NCBI RefSeq assembly: GCF_000003605.2
Contig: NW_003119425.1
Coordinates: 1,030,244 to 1,094,243, forward strand
Length of the DNA: 64,000 nt
Direction of reading: 5' to 3'
DNA from: Saccoglossus kowalevskii
Lineage: Eukaryota; Hemichordata; Enteropneusta; Harrimaniidae
How positions within the stretch are numbered: the first letter of the stretch is position 1; each line of letters starts with the position of its first letter. Position numbers and translations under genes: made by a program. A model generated the notes under the pieces. That model did no database searches. It had not been told where the DNA came from and saw nothing but the letters and a program-made list of their open reading frames with translations. Shown in pieces: positions 13,001-28,000 of this stretch.

Positions 13001-16000
13001 TGCTTTTCAAAGTTGTTTTTTATGTCCATCCATAAAACTGACAGTGTACATACATTACATGTTTATGGTGAACAATTCAACCTTTGACCTTTAAACAACA
13101 AAGTCAACTTCTGTTATCTTTCGCAAAAATAAATCTGCATAATTTTTTCTAATTTTTAAAAAACAAAAAATTTGATCAAGACCTGTAGCAAATTGAAAAT
13201 CATGTTCATTTTGTCCATTATGACCATTTTGTCCAAAATCAACAAAGAAGTTATTAAAAAAATACTGTAGATTACTTTATTTTTGCTTGGAATTTATTTT
13301 TGCTGAAGGGATGATTCCCTGAAAATAAAATCCAGCGAATATACTTTTTTTTCCTATATTTCACATTAAACTCATCAAAAATCAGTGAAAATAAATTCCA
13401 CACAAAAACACCAAAAAAGCCTTTTCAGCGAAAATTAATTCCAGCGAAAATAAAGTATTCCACAGTACATCAAAATGAAACATCAAAATTTCAATGGGAA
13501 AAATTACAGTGATCAAGTTAATATCCAATATTGTTATGGACATGCAGCCAAATGCCATTGTCAATATAACAAACATGTAATCTACCATACATTGTACTTG
13601 GATTACCACATTTTTTGACACATGTAAATCATTGCACACTTTATTATTCTGAAACCTTTACGCATACCTTTCTTTGTTTTCTTGTTCCACCAGCCCCTTC
13701 ATATCTTCTTGTACTTTCTCGTTTGTTCTGTTCATATCAGAAATCTGTAAACACCAAAAACAATGTTATTTAATGATGACAAATGTTTCAAAATCCAGAA
13801 ATGTTTTTCTTAACTGATCTCTGCTTTGATTTTAAATTCATAGTTGTGTTTACTTCCGCATCCTGGGTACTGAATCATAACTTATCAATTTTTAAAACAA
13901 AAATAGCAGCCATAATGGATCAGATCAGAAAGGAAATCGTTCTAGTTTCAACAAAATTGGTCAATGCATATCCATAGGAATGTAGCAAACAAATACATGT
14001 ACAGCGAAGCTATATTCCCGTTTTAAAAACAGGACTATTTTTTTTAAATTAACTGTATAAAAATTTAGTGAGAACAGAGTTTTTTTTTGTAATTTTGGTG
14101 CCAGGCAACAGTTCTGGGCATTAACTGTTATCTCTCCTCAGATTTTTTTTTATCTGCAAATTACAAGTGTGAGTACTGACATTATATTACATTTTGTCGC
14201 AGAAACAACATTCTATGTTTGGGACTACATGACAGGGCTGTATCCACGGCCGTTCAAACGACTGCTCTTATTCAATGTCCATATGCTATATAAAGTACAT
14301 TTACTAGCAGCCAGTTGGCTGAGATAGCTCCACTCAATGCACATTTCAACAAGTAGGGGGGGGGGGGTGTCCTTGAAACTTGAGTTCCAAGTGGCGTATA
14401 CAACAGATTGTTTATTTACATCAAAACACGTGTTCCGTGTAGTGGTAATATGGCCAAAATAAAAACAGTCGTTATTTGGCCATCTTTGATCTGATTATGA
14501 AACACACTGATATGTATGATGTATGTGCCAAATACAAATGAAAATGGTACATAAATTGTGGAAATATAGTAGTAAGGCCAAAGACCAATCGGCCATCCTT
14601 GACCAGATTTTGAAACAAATTGTCATGGACATGCATCCTAACATGTATAAAGTACATGTATGTGCCAAATTTGAATGAAAACTTGCGGTTTTTAAGAAGA
14701 AGTCGAAAATATCATTTTTTACCAAAGATGACAAAAATATTCATGAAAATTAGAGAATTAAAGATATCATCACGAAATGAACAAACCTGAGAGAGGTCCA
14801 CATGTAGTACCTAGATATGTAATATCAAAGCAATTGGACTTGCGGTTTTTATAAGAAGTCGGAAATATCTCTTTTTACCAAAAATGACAAAAATATTTAT
14901 CAAAATTAGAGAATTAAAGATATCATCACAAAATGAACAAATCTGAGAGAGATCCACCCAAGGTACCGGTACCTACATACCAAGTATCAAAGCATTTGGG
15001 CTAGCGGTTTTCAAGAAGAAGTCGAAAATAGCATTTTTGACCAAAAATATTCGCTATAAATAAGACAATTGAACATATCCACAGGAAATGAAGAAATTTG
15101 AGAGAGAACCACACAAGGTACCTTCCTAGAAAGTTTCACAGCTATACAGTTTGTGGTTTTTAAGAAAAAGTCGAAAATGTAAAGTTGACGACGGACGCCG
15201 GATGCCGACGGACAATCAGTAATACTATAAGCTCCGCTTGACTTCGTCGACAGCTGAGCTAAAAATAAAACCATTGTTATAATGAACACTTACTTCAGGT
15301 CCAACATCATCCATTTTTTCTTTCAATTCTTTCAATATCTTATCGGTGCTATCTCTCCAATCGTTAATATCTTCAAGACTTTCTGACTGTGTGTCTGTTT
15401 GTCTCTTTACCCCCTGTGCATAATTACAAAATAACAATAATTATTATACATTTCTGAAAACTGAATTGACGAAGAAATGCATCTATGTAATAAAAATACT
15501 GTGATTGAAATATTAAATTTCATGGAAAACATTCGAGGGGTTCTCCACTTTCCACCCATGACAATTTGTTTCCTGCTCAAATCTTAAGCAACATGGTCAT
15601 CTGCTAAAAATTGACCTAAAACATTTTTATGTTTCCTTTGTTGATTTTGAACCAAATGGACAAAATGTGGCATTGTTTACAAGTCTTGATCAAAATGATC
15701 AAAACAATCACTGGTGAAGCCAAAAACTTTCAGGAAACAGTATTTTTGGCTACTTGCTGGGACTCTCTTGAACAGTGTAATAAAACTATCCCTACATGTG
15801 CAACATATATAAATGTGGTTCCTCAGGATTAGCTCAATGTTACATTTCTGCTGTTTTCTCAACTTCGACTGTTTTTATCGGCTCCTCGTCCGGAATTCCA
15901 CAGCAGCTCGTGCATAGTCCACAGAAATACATTGTACAGTGGTGCTTGTCCAAGCAACATAGAACGTTCTATGACGCAGCTCCGACCCCAAGATTAAGTG

Positions 16001-19000
16001 TTGTTACACAATATTAGATTCAGTGCCTTGGAATTATTGTAGGTGTATGTGTTAATTTTAAAGTGGAAAAAAACATGAAATATATGTGTTACCCTCTCAT
16101 CTTTAAGAGCTTCCATGGTCTGTAATGGACACGCATGAAAAAACAAGAAACATGTACAGAAATGAAAAGATGAACATGCAAAGAAATGTGACATGAGTGA
16201 ATTCAATGTATGACTGTATTTATGGTTTGATGTTTCTACCAATAGCAGAGGCCAGAAATATATTGCATTGAAAGCTCCAACAATTCTAATTTTCATCAAC
16301 AAAGTGTTTATCAAGCAACAGTTGCAGTTATTGTATACTTGATTATTGAAATATGACCATAGACACACCTCGGCCATTTACATAAGCACATGGGCTACTA
16401 ATAGAGTAAATACATGTACCATAAATATTACTGTAAAATACTTTTTCTTGAAATTTATTTTCGCTTACGAAATGATTCAGTGAAAATAAAATCCAGCGAA
16501 TATACCTTTTACCCTATATTTTACATTCAACTTGCCAGAAAACAGTGGAAACAGATTGCATACAAAACACTCCAAAAGTTTTTTCAGCGAAAATTTATCC
16601 CAGCTAAAATGAAGCATTTCACAGTAGTAGTGCAAATACTTACATGACCAGGGTGTGTCTATGATCAAACTAAATTATATTTAAATGATCCAGCATTATA
16701 TACGCACTTCTATGGAAGATTTGCTTCTAACAAATATGGGTATTATTAAAAGTATGAAGCATTTTTAGCGGTCTTGGTCTTGGTACACATACATGGTGAT
16801 TTCAGAACAGTGAATTTCAACATTGGTAGAAAATGTTCTATATTTTCAACTATATTTTCAATGCTAATTTTGAACCAAATTTCCCATTCAAAACCTTTAT
16901 GTGTTGACAAGTTGAATCAATCATGTGATAGTGAAATGATATAATTGGAGTTCAGCATGGATTTGTTGCCGAGGATCTGCCGGTTTTATACATATAACAG
17001 AAAAATTAATAACAAAAGTCAAAAGTCTCAAATACTATAGTGGTATTTGTGGAGCGAGGAAGAAGGAAAACCAAATTATAAATAACTTTTAATATTGGTA
17101 TACATAAGTTGTTAAAAAAAAAAAGAAAGCATAACAAAATAATTATGATTTTATTTATTAAAATTACATGTAAATAGCAACTTAGTATTACAGATGTTAA
17201 ATGTATTGCAGTTACACAAAAAGAAACGCAAGTTTCAAAGTACGCAAAAACATATACATTTCATGACATACTAGTAATACAAGGTGCTGTCAGGCTCAAA
17301 TTAAAATGACAGACTAGATGAACAGCAGTACCCATTATCGAAGATTCAAGTCATAGTTACAATAGACATTTTTGTTGAGTAAGTTAAGTCTTGAATATAT
17401 CCACCAAATTGGACCGCAAACCCACACATTCTTTTTATCTATATAGATATACCTGGCGTGTAACTGCAATGCATTGTGGGTATATTTAAAGGTTTAACCC
17501 TGTTTTGCTACGCATTATTACTTTTATAATTACACCCATTTGCTAAGATATTAAAAAGACAATATTGACAATATAAACTGTTTCATTTGGGATAATAATA
17601 GGAATAACATGTGCATGCGCACTTCAAATTACTGATATGAGTAAGTAAATTAGACGGCTATGGTCGTCACAATGTGTCAGTTGTGAGATGGGTCCCATTG
17701 CACTTATATAACATCTGTAAAATACAGATTTTATGTACATTGTTTGTTGACACACTGTTTAAACACCAATTGCAAATTGACCACTGCCCTTTACTGCTAT
17801 GATTGCCCCTAAAGATTTTTTTTTTATTTTATGACATAATTATTCATTCATATCAAGATAGAATATAAAGCAAATTTATTTTAAAATACACAAAGTAATC
17901 AATATTGTCTTTTTAATTAATTTAATAGTAATTTAATTAATATCTAAAGCTACAAGATTGAAATGAACAATGTATACCCGTAATGCCTGTATGACATAAG
18001 CGATGAAATGTACATAGAATATATCAATCATTCACCGATGATGCGTACCAGATGTAAAAGATGAACGGCAAACAAGATGACGGAGAAAGAGAAAAAAACA
18101 CACACAGAAATGAAACACATAGAACAATATACATGTAGGTGATATATACACAGTGTAATTCATGTCTCGTTACAATGTTAAGTATGTGTGCGAGTGCGTA
18201 CATGTATCTGTGAAATAAATGAGTGACAATTTAAATGATGTAATTGAATTCAAAGTATGTATTCATTTATCTTAAAAACGATTTACAGCGCAATTTTATA
18301 ACAGCTCGAAAATTAATCATACCAGCTGACAGATAAAGGTCAGATATGTGTAACTGACCATAATATTAAGTGGTTAATTATGATTACACATTTCCGTTCC
18401 TAGCTGTTCAACATAAATCTAGAATTTTTCAATAGATATTCTAGTTGGACATCGGGTGAAGAGCATTAATCATACCAGCTGACAGATAAAGGTCAGATAT
18501 GTGTAACTGACCATAATATTAAGTGGTTAATTATGATTACACATTTCCGTTCCTAGCTGTTCAACATAAATCTAGAATTTTTCAATAGATATTCTAGTTG
18601 GACATCGGGTGAAGAGCATCAACTATCTATTTGATTTCCAGATTAGGATTTAATTACTTGGCCTTTAAACGATTATGGTTTTTACATCGTGAATGATGGA
18701 AACAGATTCTATAAAACTGATATACTGTAAAATACTTTATTTTAGCTGGAAATAATTTTCGCTGAAAAGTCTTTTTAGGTGTTTTGCATGGAATTAATTT
18801 TCACTGATTTTTGACAAGTGGAATGTAAAATATAGGAAAAAAGGTATATTCGCTGGATTTTATTTTCACTGAATCTTTCCTTCAGCAAAAATAGCAAAAA
18901 TTAATTCCAAGCAAAAATAAAGTATTTTATAGTACATTGCGCATCAACATATATGCTGTGCAACTGCCGTATAAATCACGTTCTCTATCAACATAACTAT

Positions 19001-22000
19001 ACATAATTACACAGTAAAGAAGACAAGTTTTATTCACTCTGGTTCATTGTTAATCGGCCTAAAAATGAACTTGACATAGTGATATTGTGATTCACATCAA
19101 TGTATTTCTCACTCACCTCCGCTACTTTCATATCTAATAACTCTTCTTGTTTTTGTACTTTGGTATTAAGCGCCATCACCCTGGCATCCAAATCTGCTAA
19201 ACCACGAAGTCCACTCTGGTTCTGGTCATCTAACAGAGACTTCATTTTGTCTTGTGCCTGACAACATGCAAGAAGGGACAGCAGATTCAGTAATGACTGA
19301 ATTCCTCAGTTTCAATGCACAAAATATATACCATATATACTCGTCTGATTTAGTGCCCAGGGTACTCAAAAATAGCTTAGGTGATCACCCTCCCCTTTTT
19401 AAAATTATCCAAATGACAATTTTTGCTCACCATGTGCTAGATTAGAAAGAATATTAAGTCTTTTAGGGGAAAATAAAATGCAAAATGAGTTGCCTTGTCA
19501 TTGATTACCACAACACTTTCACAATGAAAAAAACAGGAACTCCCAATACTACCGTAAGCAATTTTCCGACATGATATTTTTATGTACAATTTTACCTGCA
19601 ACAACGCTTTCTGACCTGACAGGTCAAGTCTGTTATTAACCAATCAAAATGATGTGTTGTACTGACGCAATGTTCTGAGCATTTCTGAATATCGATGATG
19701 GCATTTTTCACCATGCAATGCGAAACTGAATTGTTGATGTTAAAATACGATCTAAAAAAGCTAAAAAATCAAAAAGCCATTCACTCACCGAATACGACAC
19801 CTCATTCACCTGTTCATTTATCCCACCAATTGCTTGCTGTAAAGTTGCTATGGCGACACCAAGTTTTTCTTGTACATCTTCTATTTTGTCTTCTATGTGT
19901 CTGTCTTGTAATTGTCTTTAAGACAAACAAATATTGATCAATTTAGATTAAATTTAAAAAAACACGATAAAACATTGGTTCTGAGGAAATGAAAGTCTTG
20001 TTCATTTTGGCACTATCCACAATATAAGTGAAGCTTGTGTAATAAAATCATCTCTGCCTCTCAAATAAACAGAAATAAAAGAGAATGAAGAAAAAACAAA
20101 ATTGACACCATTACCTTGATTTGATTTCTGCTTTCATTACTTGTTCAAGTTGCTTTTTCGTCTCAGATTGTTGTTTTTCTAACATTTCAATAGCGTCATT
20201 TACCTTAATGAGTCCGTCCGTCTGTTTGTGGCTTGTCAACTGTGGAGAAAAAATGAGCGAAACCAAACTAAATAGATTGTCAGCAAATTAAATTATGCAT
20301 ATGACAGAATCTTTTTTTTTTACTAAAGTCAACTTTTACAAAATAAATATTTTTTTCAAATAATTTGATCATTACCTGTAGCCATTATGAAATTAAGTCC
20401 ATTTGGTCCAAAATACATAAAAATACGCAAAATATTGCACCAAAATGAAATACAAAATGTTGGTGTTCAAAGATTAACACATTGCCTACTGAAAGCCTCG
20501 ACAGCCTCTATTTGAATAGTAAATAACAGTGTCGGCAGATGATGCAATACTTGAGAAATTTTCATCAATTCATTGTCCAGTCAAATTGCTCATTATTACT
20601 GCATCACAGGCAAAATTGTACAGCAGAAGTTTTCTTCCAAGCCAGAGATTGAGCTGATATTTTACTATCTGAAGTAATTGAGGCAAGATGTTTCTGAATT
20701 ATAAAATATTTTGTTTTATTGGTGAAACAATGGCTTCATAAAAGCTAGGGGCTTCAAAGCAGCATGGTAGATTTTGATGGTATAGGACGTACCAATACAT
20801 GATATGAAACACTGGCAATAAAACAAATACCAGTGTCTCATTATCGTTTACTCATTTCCACAGTATTTAGTCGTAATTAGTTTCAGTTGCAAAATCTTTT
20901 GAATTTATCTGTTGTTTTACTTATCTGATCCAATCAAATGTATGTATTATTACCTTGTGACCTTCCCGTACATTAAGGACTTCATCTTCTGTTAATTTTT
21001 GCAACGCAGACCATCGCTTCTCATTTTCTTCCCTCATAGCCTGCTCGTGGGTGATTCTGGCAGACTGCTCAGCGTGTAGCATCTGAATATGAAAGTTATG
21101 TCAAACAATAATTTTCAGATATATCAGTAAATTTTTCAGCTAAAAGGGAATAATGACAACTGTCTAAACATGTTACCAACTGAATTCATTCAGACAATAG
21201 ATACGCCACTCCCATTCTAACCAGCTTGTGCAATGTGTAATTTATGTATGTGCACCACAGCAGTATCAGAACTAGTTTGGGAAAATACAATTCTAGCTAA
21301 CAATTTGGATAGATATGATACCTTTTCTACATTGGCAAATTTTTGTTGCGCTTCTTCTCGAAGCTTTATTTCTTTCTGTAAAATTTTCTTGCTGACTTCT
21401 TCCGCGATTTCCGCAATTTTTCCTTGCATTTTAACTCGTTCGTTGTCTGTCGCATGTTCTCTTTCTCGCTGGATTTGATCCAGTGCGTGCATGGCCTCAT
21501 CTCGTTTCCGTGCCTGTTCGTGCACCTGGGCTTGCATGTCATTCATCCTGTTGAAAGAAGGAATATATGGTCACGGTTTAGATGGACCAACTGCTTTTCA
21601 GAGATGGTATAGCACCCTCAAGAGTGGTATGTGGAAAGTTTACTTTACCTACAGGGGGCGCTCTACAGATAAGACCATTATAGTTAGGTAGGGCTCATAG
21701 GAATACAATTTTTGTTTTATTCAATTCAGGACACATTTCAGCAATTGTAGATGAAATGCAAGACGTGGCTCTGAATTCGCCCATTGATGATGATCAACTT
21801 TCTTACCTCATATGGATTTGATTCTCGTTTTGCCTCCGCTCAGCTTCTTCTGATGTCATTCTATTCCGAACATCTAGTAAAGCATCTCGAACTTCTCCTA
21901 ACCTAGAATACAGATGAACCAGACAGATATATGTAAATACTACCTACACTTGTTTATATACAACACACGTAAATAAAATTGTAAATAAAAATGTCCTTTT

Positions 22001-25000
22001 GTGTGACCCTTTCCTTTTAATTATTATCACTGACGTAATTTTAATCTTTGATGTGCGATATTAAATACTCAATTCGCAAAATAATGACCAGCCCATGAAA
22101 TTAGACAAGTTTAATATTTTTGCTGGGTATCCAAACTGACATCAATAACATGAGAAATTACAAAATCAAATCTACGTCACACAGCTACCGAAACAAAGTA
22201 AACATGCTTTAATAAAAGCAGAGGATCTAGGATGCTTGTAAGTTGACCAATCATGAATCTTGTCTCATCTGTCATTGAAACACTCTTGTTTTGATGGCGT
22301 AGAAGTGAGGAGAAAGTTGTACTGCAGTGTTTTACCACCAAGGACACCAGGAATCAGTTATTTTTTACACACATTTGTATTTCTACTGAGTGGGCATACA
22401 AGCTTAAAAGTCACCAAGTCAGTGAATATTGCAGTTTTGTGTGTTTTTGATATGTATAATGTGTTGCACCCTACTGAAAGTACGGTGTACTGTCAGTACA
22501 TCATTTCCATCATGGACTAGTACAATACATGAACAATCTTATTTTTGTTGTTACAACTAATCTATCAGTAGTAGTGAAAGGTAATCATGCACTATTTCAG
22601 TGTATTTCAATTGAATATGCAGTTTTGCTAAGAACAAAAAAGAAACACTTGAACTCATTCAACGAACAATATTTTCAACTGAAAAATAATTATAAGTCAA
22701 CTCGGTCACTTTCTAAAAAAATACAACCAACAAAATTTTCCCCAAATCTTAGAAGAAACTTTGATCAATACCTGCAGCCAATGAAAAATTGGTTCCAAAT
22801 TTGTTCCAAAATAAACAAAGAAATTTTAGAAAAATACAGAAAAATGTGCAAAATGAACCAATTTTGGCGGGAAAGATGGTAGCATCCAAAGTGTTAAGCA
22901 TTTTATCTGACATGTAACTATTGTTGTTCATTACGCTTTAATACACTGGTAGCTCAAGACATTGTCTGCTGACAAATATTTTCCCATTCATTTTAGCTAT
23001 CTGCGGAGCATTAAAGTGACATTCTATTTCAGTATTTGAGACATAAACGAAGAAATATGTACATTTTCACAGACAAACACAAGTCATTGCAATGTAAGAG
23101 GCAGAGGTTGTTGCCGTCATGTGTGCATACGATTACATGCATTGTACATTACCCGGTACATGAAATCTGAACACATTCAAATGTACATGATTATGTACCT
23201 TAATAGTTTGGCATTGCTTAAAACATTCACTGAAATACTAGTATGCAGAATGATAAAATACGAAAAAAATAGCACAGATTTGAATCTATCACTAGACTAT
23301 CACTATATACCAAGACGTTTATCAAAAATTTACCAAAACTATAAGCCAATCGACTACAGGGATATTAGTTACACTATATTATACAGCATTGTCACATTAC
23401 GCTACCTGGCATCAATTTGTGTTCGTATCATGTTAGTAGATTGCTCAGTAGTTGACTGATTCTCGTGGTGTTTGCGTTGATAGTCCAGCTACATCAGAAT
23501 TAGTGCGAACAGGAAGTAAGCATGCATGCATGGGAGAAAGACGATGTGATGATTGTATGTACATGCATGACAGTGGTTGCATGCAGCTGGTTGTCGGGAT
23601 CACTTTCTAGTAGATCTCGCACAAGGCACTACAATCTTTTGAAAAGATTTCACTTTAAAGTATGTACTAAATTGTCAAGTTCAGGCACCATCCACAAAAT
23701 AGATCCATTTATAATTTGCTTTTTTCCTATTATGGTCAATTTTTTTTAAAAAAGTTTGAAGTAATTTTGTCTGTTTCATTCAAAATTATGACTGAATTCT
23801 GTGAAAATTACAGAAACTGTGAACAAAATTTACCCAAATTTGTGTGGAAAAGAAATTGGCGCTCAAGGGATTAATGCATGACCATGATGAAATTTAAAAT
23901 ATTACCAGAATGTCTGAACGAACGACAGGATTGAGATACATCTAGAAAGTGAACACAGATCACAATTTGCTGACAGATGGAAGCTCTACTGAACACAACA
24001 TATGTCAGCACAGTTTCTATGGTTAACTACAATGTATGGCATCCATAGGACAACACATTCTATAGGTTTCTATGGATTCCACACTATACATTCTATAGGA
24101 ATCTATGGTGCCCACGTAACTATTCTATAGTTATCCATGGATTCCATAAGAATACATGCTATAGTATTCTATGACATCCATGTGACAACATATTCTATAG
24201 TTATCCATGGATTCCATAAGAATACATGCTATAGTATTCTATGACATCCATGTGACAACATATTCTATAGTTATCCATGGATTCCATAAGAATACATGCT
24301 GTAGTATTCTATGACATCCATGTGACAACATATTCTATAGTTATCCATGGATTCCATAAGAATACATGCTATAGTATTCTATGACATCCATGTGACAACA
24401 TATTCTATAGTTATCTATGTATCCATGCGACAAAGCATTCCATAGTTATGTATTTCCCACCAATACCTTACCTACTACTCATAAGAAGTCGGAGTTGCGA
24501 GACTTCCTGCTCAGTGAAGTTGCGATCATCAACATGTTTTCTAGCCTCTACAATCTGTTGTTTATAAAAACAGTTACCACGGACACCAACATGAAAGCGA
24601 GAACACAAACATATAAAATACAAACATTACATGATAAACGACCAGAAAAACACAAAACATAAAATTATGTGCACTGTGCCAGTCATTGTTTTTTTTTTTG
24701 ACCGATAAAATGTTGTAGTGTTTTCTACGAATATCAAACTAAGAGAGTTGATACAGTTTTACAGAAATGTCGACCATAAGATTTTTATTTCAATTCAGTA
24801 TTTTTTATCAAATACACATACTGTTAAAGTTGTCCTCTTAAAAAAATTATTGGTGCTATTATGTAAAATATTTGATGGACTGCAGGAAAAAAAATTGTCA
24901 GGATTTTGATGTGTTTTGAATTATTATTAATACGACCCTGAGTAATTAGGAACAAAAGTGTTTTTTTGATGAAATCTACTAGTATATGCAAAGAAAATTC

Positions 25001-28000
25001 AAACACACAAATGGGAATCCAAAATGATCACCAGCATTATTATGTATTTCCCACAATTCATGCAAATTCAATTATAACATTTCACATGATTCAAATAAAA
25101 AGTTGTGATTCGCTATCAAGATGTCTTTTTTTGCAGCATCCTCTATGCGCGAAGTTACATCCAATCACAGTCCAGTCATTTGCGTAATGGTGACATCTAT
25201 TTGTACTTGCTGCAATTAGCCATTTTGAGTTTAAATGTGTTTTTTTTTATATTAAATTAACCGTAAACCACATTGATGGGTTAGCCTAAAACAATAGAAG
25301 GATATGATGTTATATATATATATATTATAATTAAAACCTGGTCAATATTAGCTGGTTAAGATATTGCGCATTGTGCCCTTCCTTAATGGCCTCTGTGCGG
25401 TCAGCCGGTACATTTATTAAATTAATCCATTATGGTCGACAAAACTGTAGCAAGTCAAATGAAGGTGAAATAATAATGTGCGGTAAATGTTTCTAAACCA
25501 TATTCAGTGATTTTCCACACTCAGAAAAAAGCAAACATACATATGACTGATGCACAGTGCTTCTCACCTACACACCCCTATTTCCCAGTGGTATGGTCAA
25601 ATTTTTATCATTTTTTTTTTTTTTATTTCTATCTCAACTCAACACTTGGAAATAGGAGGGCGAGAAAATTAAGAATTAACAATTAGGAAGCGAGGTTGAG
25701 AGCATGATAGTACCAGAACACACGATTCAGATTCTTACCCGCTAAATATTTCCAACAATAGATTGCATTGCACAGAAATTAAACCAGGAGGTAAGAGTTG
25801 AGTTAAAAATTGCATACAATAGCGCCCTCACAGTCCACAATGTGAACTGAATAGCGCCCCCATAGTCCATGTTGCTTTGTTGCTTGTTATTTTTGGCGAA
25901 TCAAATCATCATAAACTGCTTAAAGCTGAATGCTAGTAACACAATATTTTTCTAAAACAAATTTACATGACTGTCTCCATGACTATTATTTTTGCATGAA
26001 TTTTTATTTTCAACATTGCACCAAAATATCACCACCTCAATCATTTTTATGTTGGTATACAAAAGACATACGTGTAAAATAAAAGTGACGCAAAACTTAC
26101 AGCCTGCCTATTGTCTTCTTCAAGCCTTTTGGAGCGCTCTTTCAACTCGTGCATAATAGAATTAAACTCCATTTGTTGTGTATCTACTTTGCTTTTTAAA
26201 GTTCGTACTTCGTCAACCATCGTGGTCGTAGCACGTTCTAGTTGGTCGCGCATTCGGTTGGCTTCGTCTAAATCATTCCGAAGATCGGCAATTCTGTAAT
26301 ATAAAAGCGATTACTGAACTCAATACAATTCAAAATAGACTTCAGTTTGTTGTTTCAATTTTTTTTTCCAATATAGACTAGACCGGAAAAGTAAAAGTAA
26401 AAAAAAAATATTTTGACCTGAAAACTATTCTTTATAAAGCTTCATCTAATCAGAGGATATCAAACAATTTTGTTCAGAAATGAATAATAATACTGAATGA
26501 TGGTGATTCATGTCTTTTTATTTAATATGCAAATTGTGACCCTTTAACTCATAAGTTATGCACATTTGATGACCCCATAACTTATTAGTTATAGAAATTC
26601 CATTGATCAAAATATACTTATAATGGCAATGAGTAGTAATACTCAGTCAATACATCAAACATTACAAAATCCATACACATAATAATTGGCCAAAAGTGCC
26701 ATTCATTTACTTAATGTGTAGGATTTACGGCAAAGGTTACAATATATTTAAAGATTACACTATGTAATGTATTTTATTGTGTGTAATTTAATGAATCGCA
26801 TCAAAGGAGCATTTACTTCCACAATGTATTGAAAGCACAGTTTTATTGCACAATAACATGTTTGAGTCAATGAACTGTGAATCAACAGCTGATTCTCACG
26901 ATGCAGTGGCTGTGAGTTTGCATGCCGCGAATGTGAATTACCAATCAGCTGATTTTTGTCGTGCCCTGAATGTGAATTAACAATCAGCTGATTCTTGTCG
27001 TGCCCTGAATGTGAATTAACAGTCAGCTGATTCTTGTCGTGCCCTGAATGTGAATTAACAATCAGCTGATTCTTGTCATGCCCTGAATGTGAATTAACAA
27101 TCAGCTGATTCTTGTCGTGCCCTGAATGTGAATTAACAGTCAGCTGATTCTTGTCGTGCCCTGAATGTGAATTAACAGTCAGCTGATTCTTGTCATGCCC
27201 TGAATGTGATTTTACAATCAGTTGATTCTTATTGTGGGGAATGTGGATTAACAATCAAATTATTTTTGTTGTGCCCAAAATGTGAATTTACAATCTGCTG
27301 ATTTTTGTCGTGCCCAGAATGTGGATTAACAATCAGCTAATTCTTGTTGTGCCCTGAATGTGAATTAACAATCAGCTGATTCTTATTGTGCCCTGAATGT
27401 GAATTAACAATAAAATTATTTTTGTTGTGCCCAAAATGTGAATTTACAATCTGCTGATTTTTGTCGTGCTCAGAATGTGGATTAACAATCAGCTAATTCC
27501 TGTTGTGCCCTGAATGTGAATTAACAATCAGCTGATTCTTATTGTGCCCTGAATGTGAATTAACAATCAAATTATTTTTGTTGTGCCCAAAATGTGAATT
27601 TACAATCTGCTGATTTTTGTCGTGCTCAGAATGTGGATTAACAATCAGCTAATTCCTGTTGTGCCCTGAATGTGGATTAACAATCAAGCTGATTCTTGTC
27701 ATGCCCTGAATGTGAATTAACAATCAGCTGATTCTTATTGTGCCCTGAATGTGAATTTACAATCAGCTGATTTTTGTCATGCCCAAAATGTGAACTAGCA
27801 AATAAAACAACTTACTTTGCATACTGTTGGTCTCTCCTAGAGAGTATTTCTTGTTGACTGCCTAATACTGCTTGCTCTACTTGTTTCGTGTGATTAACTA
27901 ACGCTCCTACGGCCGCTCTCTCATCCTGCACTTTCTCCTCTGCTCGTTTAAGTCTTGCTCCCAACTGACCAATGAGGTCATTGCTGGAACGTAAATTTTC

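Larger units (their letters stand above)
12519..13667. other. Intron between exons 13 and 14
   Basis: Carries the family-2 MITE (12629-12788), a dispersed AT-rich repeat around 13076-13260 (TTTGTCCAAAATCAACAAAG; relatives near 20390, 36990 and 48400) and a fold-back MITE at 13262-13466. Confidence 0.6.
16120..19116. other. Intron between exon 11 and the 27-nt cassette
   Basis: Very AT-rich. Carries two fold-back MITEs (16429-16626, 18722-18934) and an exact 153-bp tandem duplication (18312-18617). No coding exon recognised. Confidence 0.6.

Noticed and set aside
23903-23940. 36-nt exon between exons 5a and 5b with good splice sites
   Set aside because: Length is a multiple of three but the peptide is not coiled coil in any usable phase, and it is not needed to join the neighbours. 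Probably chance.
24050-24445. CRISPR-like array (regular 70-bp repeats)
   Set aside because: Whole units repeat without unique spacers, in a eukaryotic intron. It is a minisatellite.
26760-27254. 164-codon minus-strand frame of HSGHDKNQLIVNS repeats as a gene
   Set aside because: It is the 39-bp minisatellite read in a frame that has no stop. It is intronic, has no start context or splice sites, and most of the array is closed in that frame.
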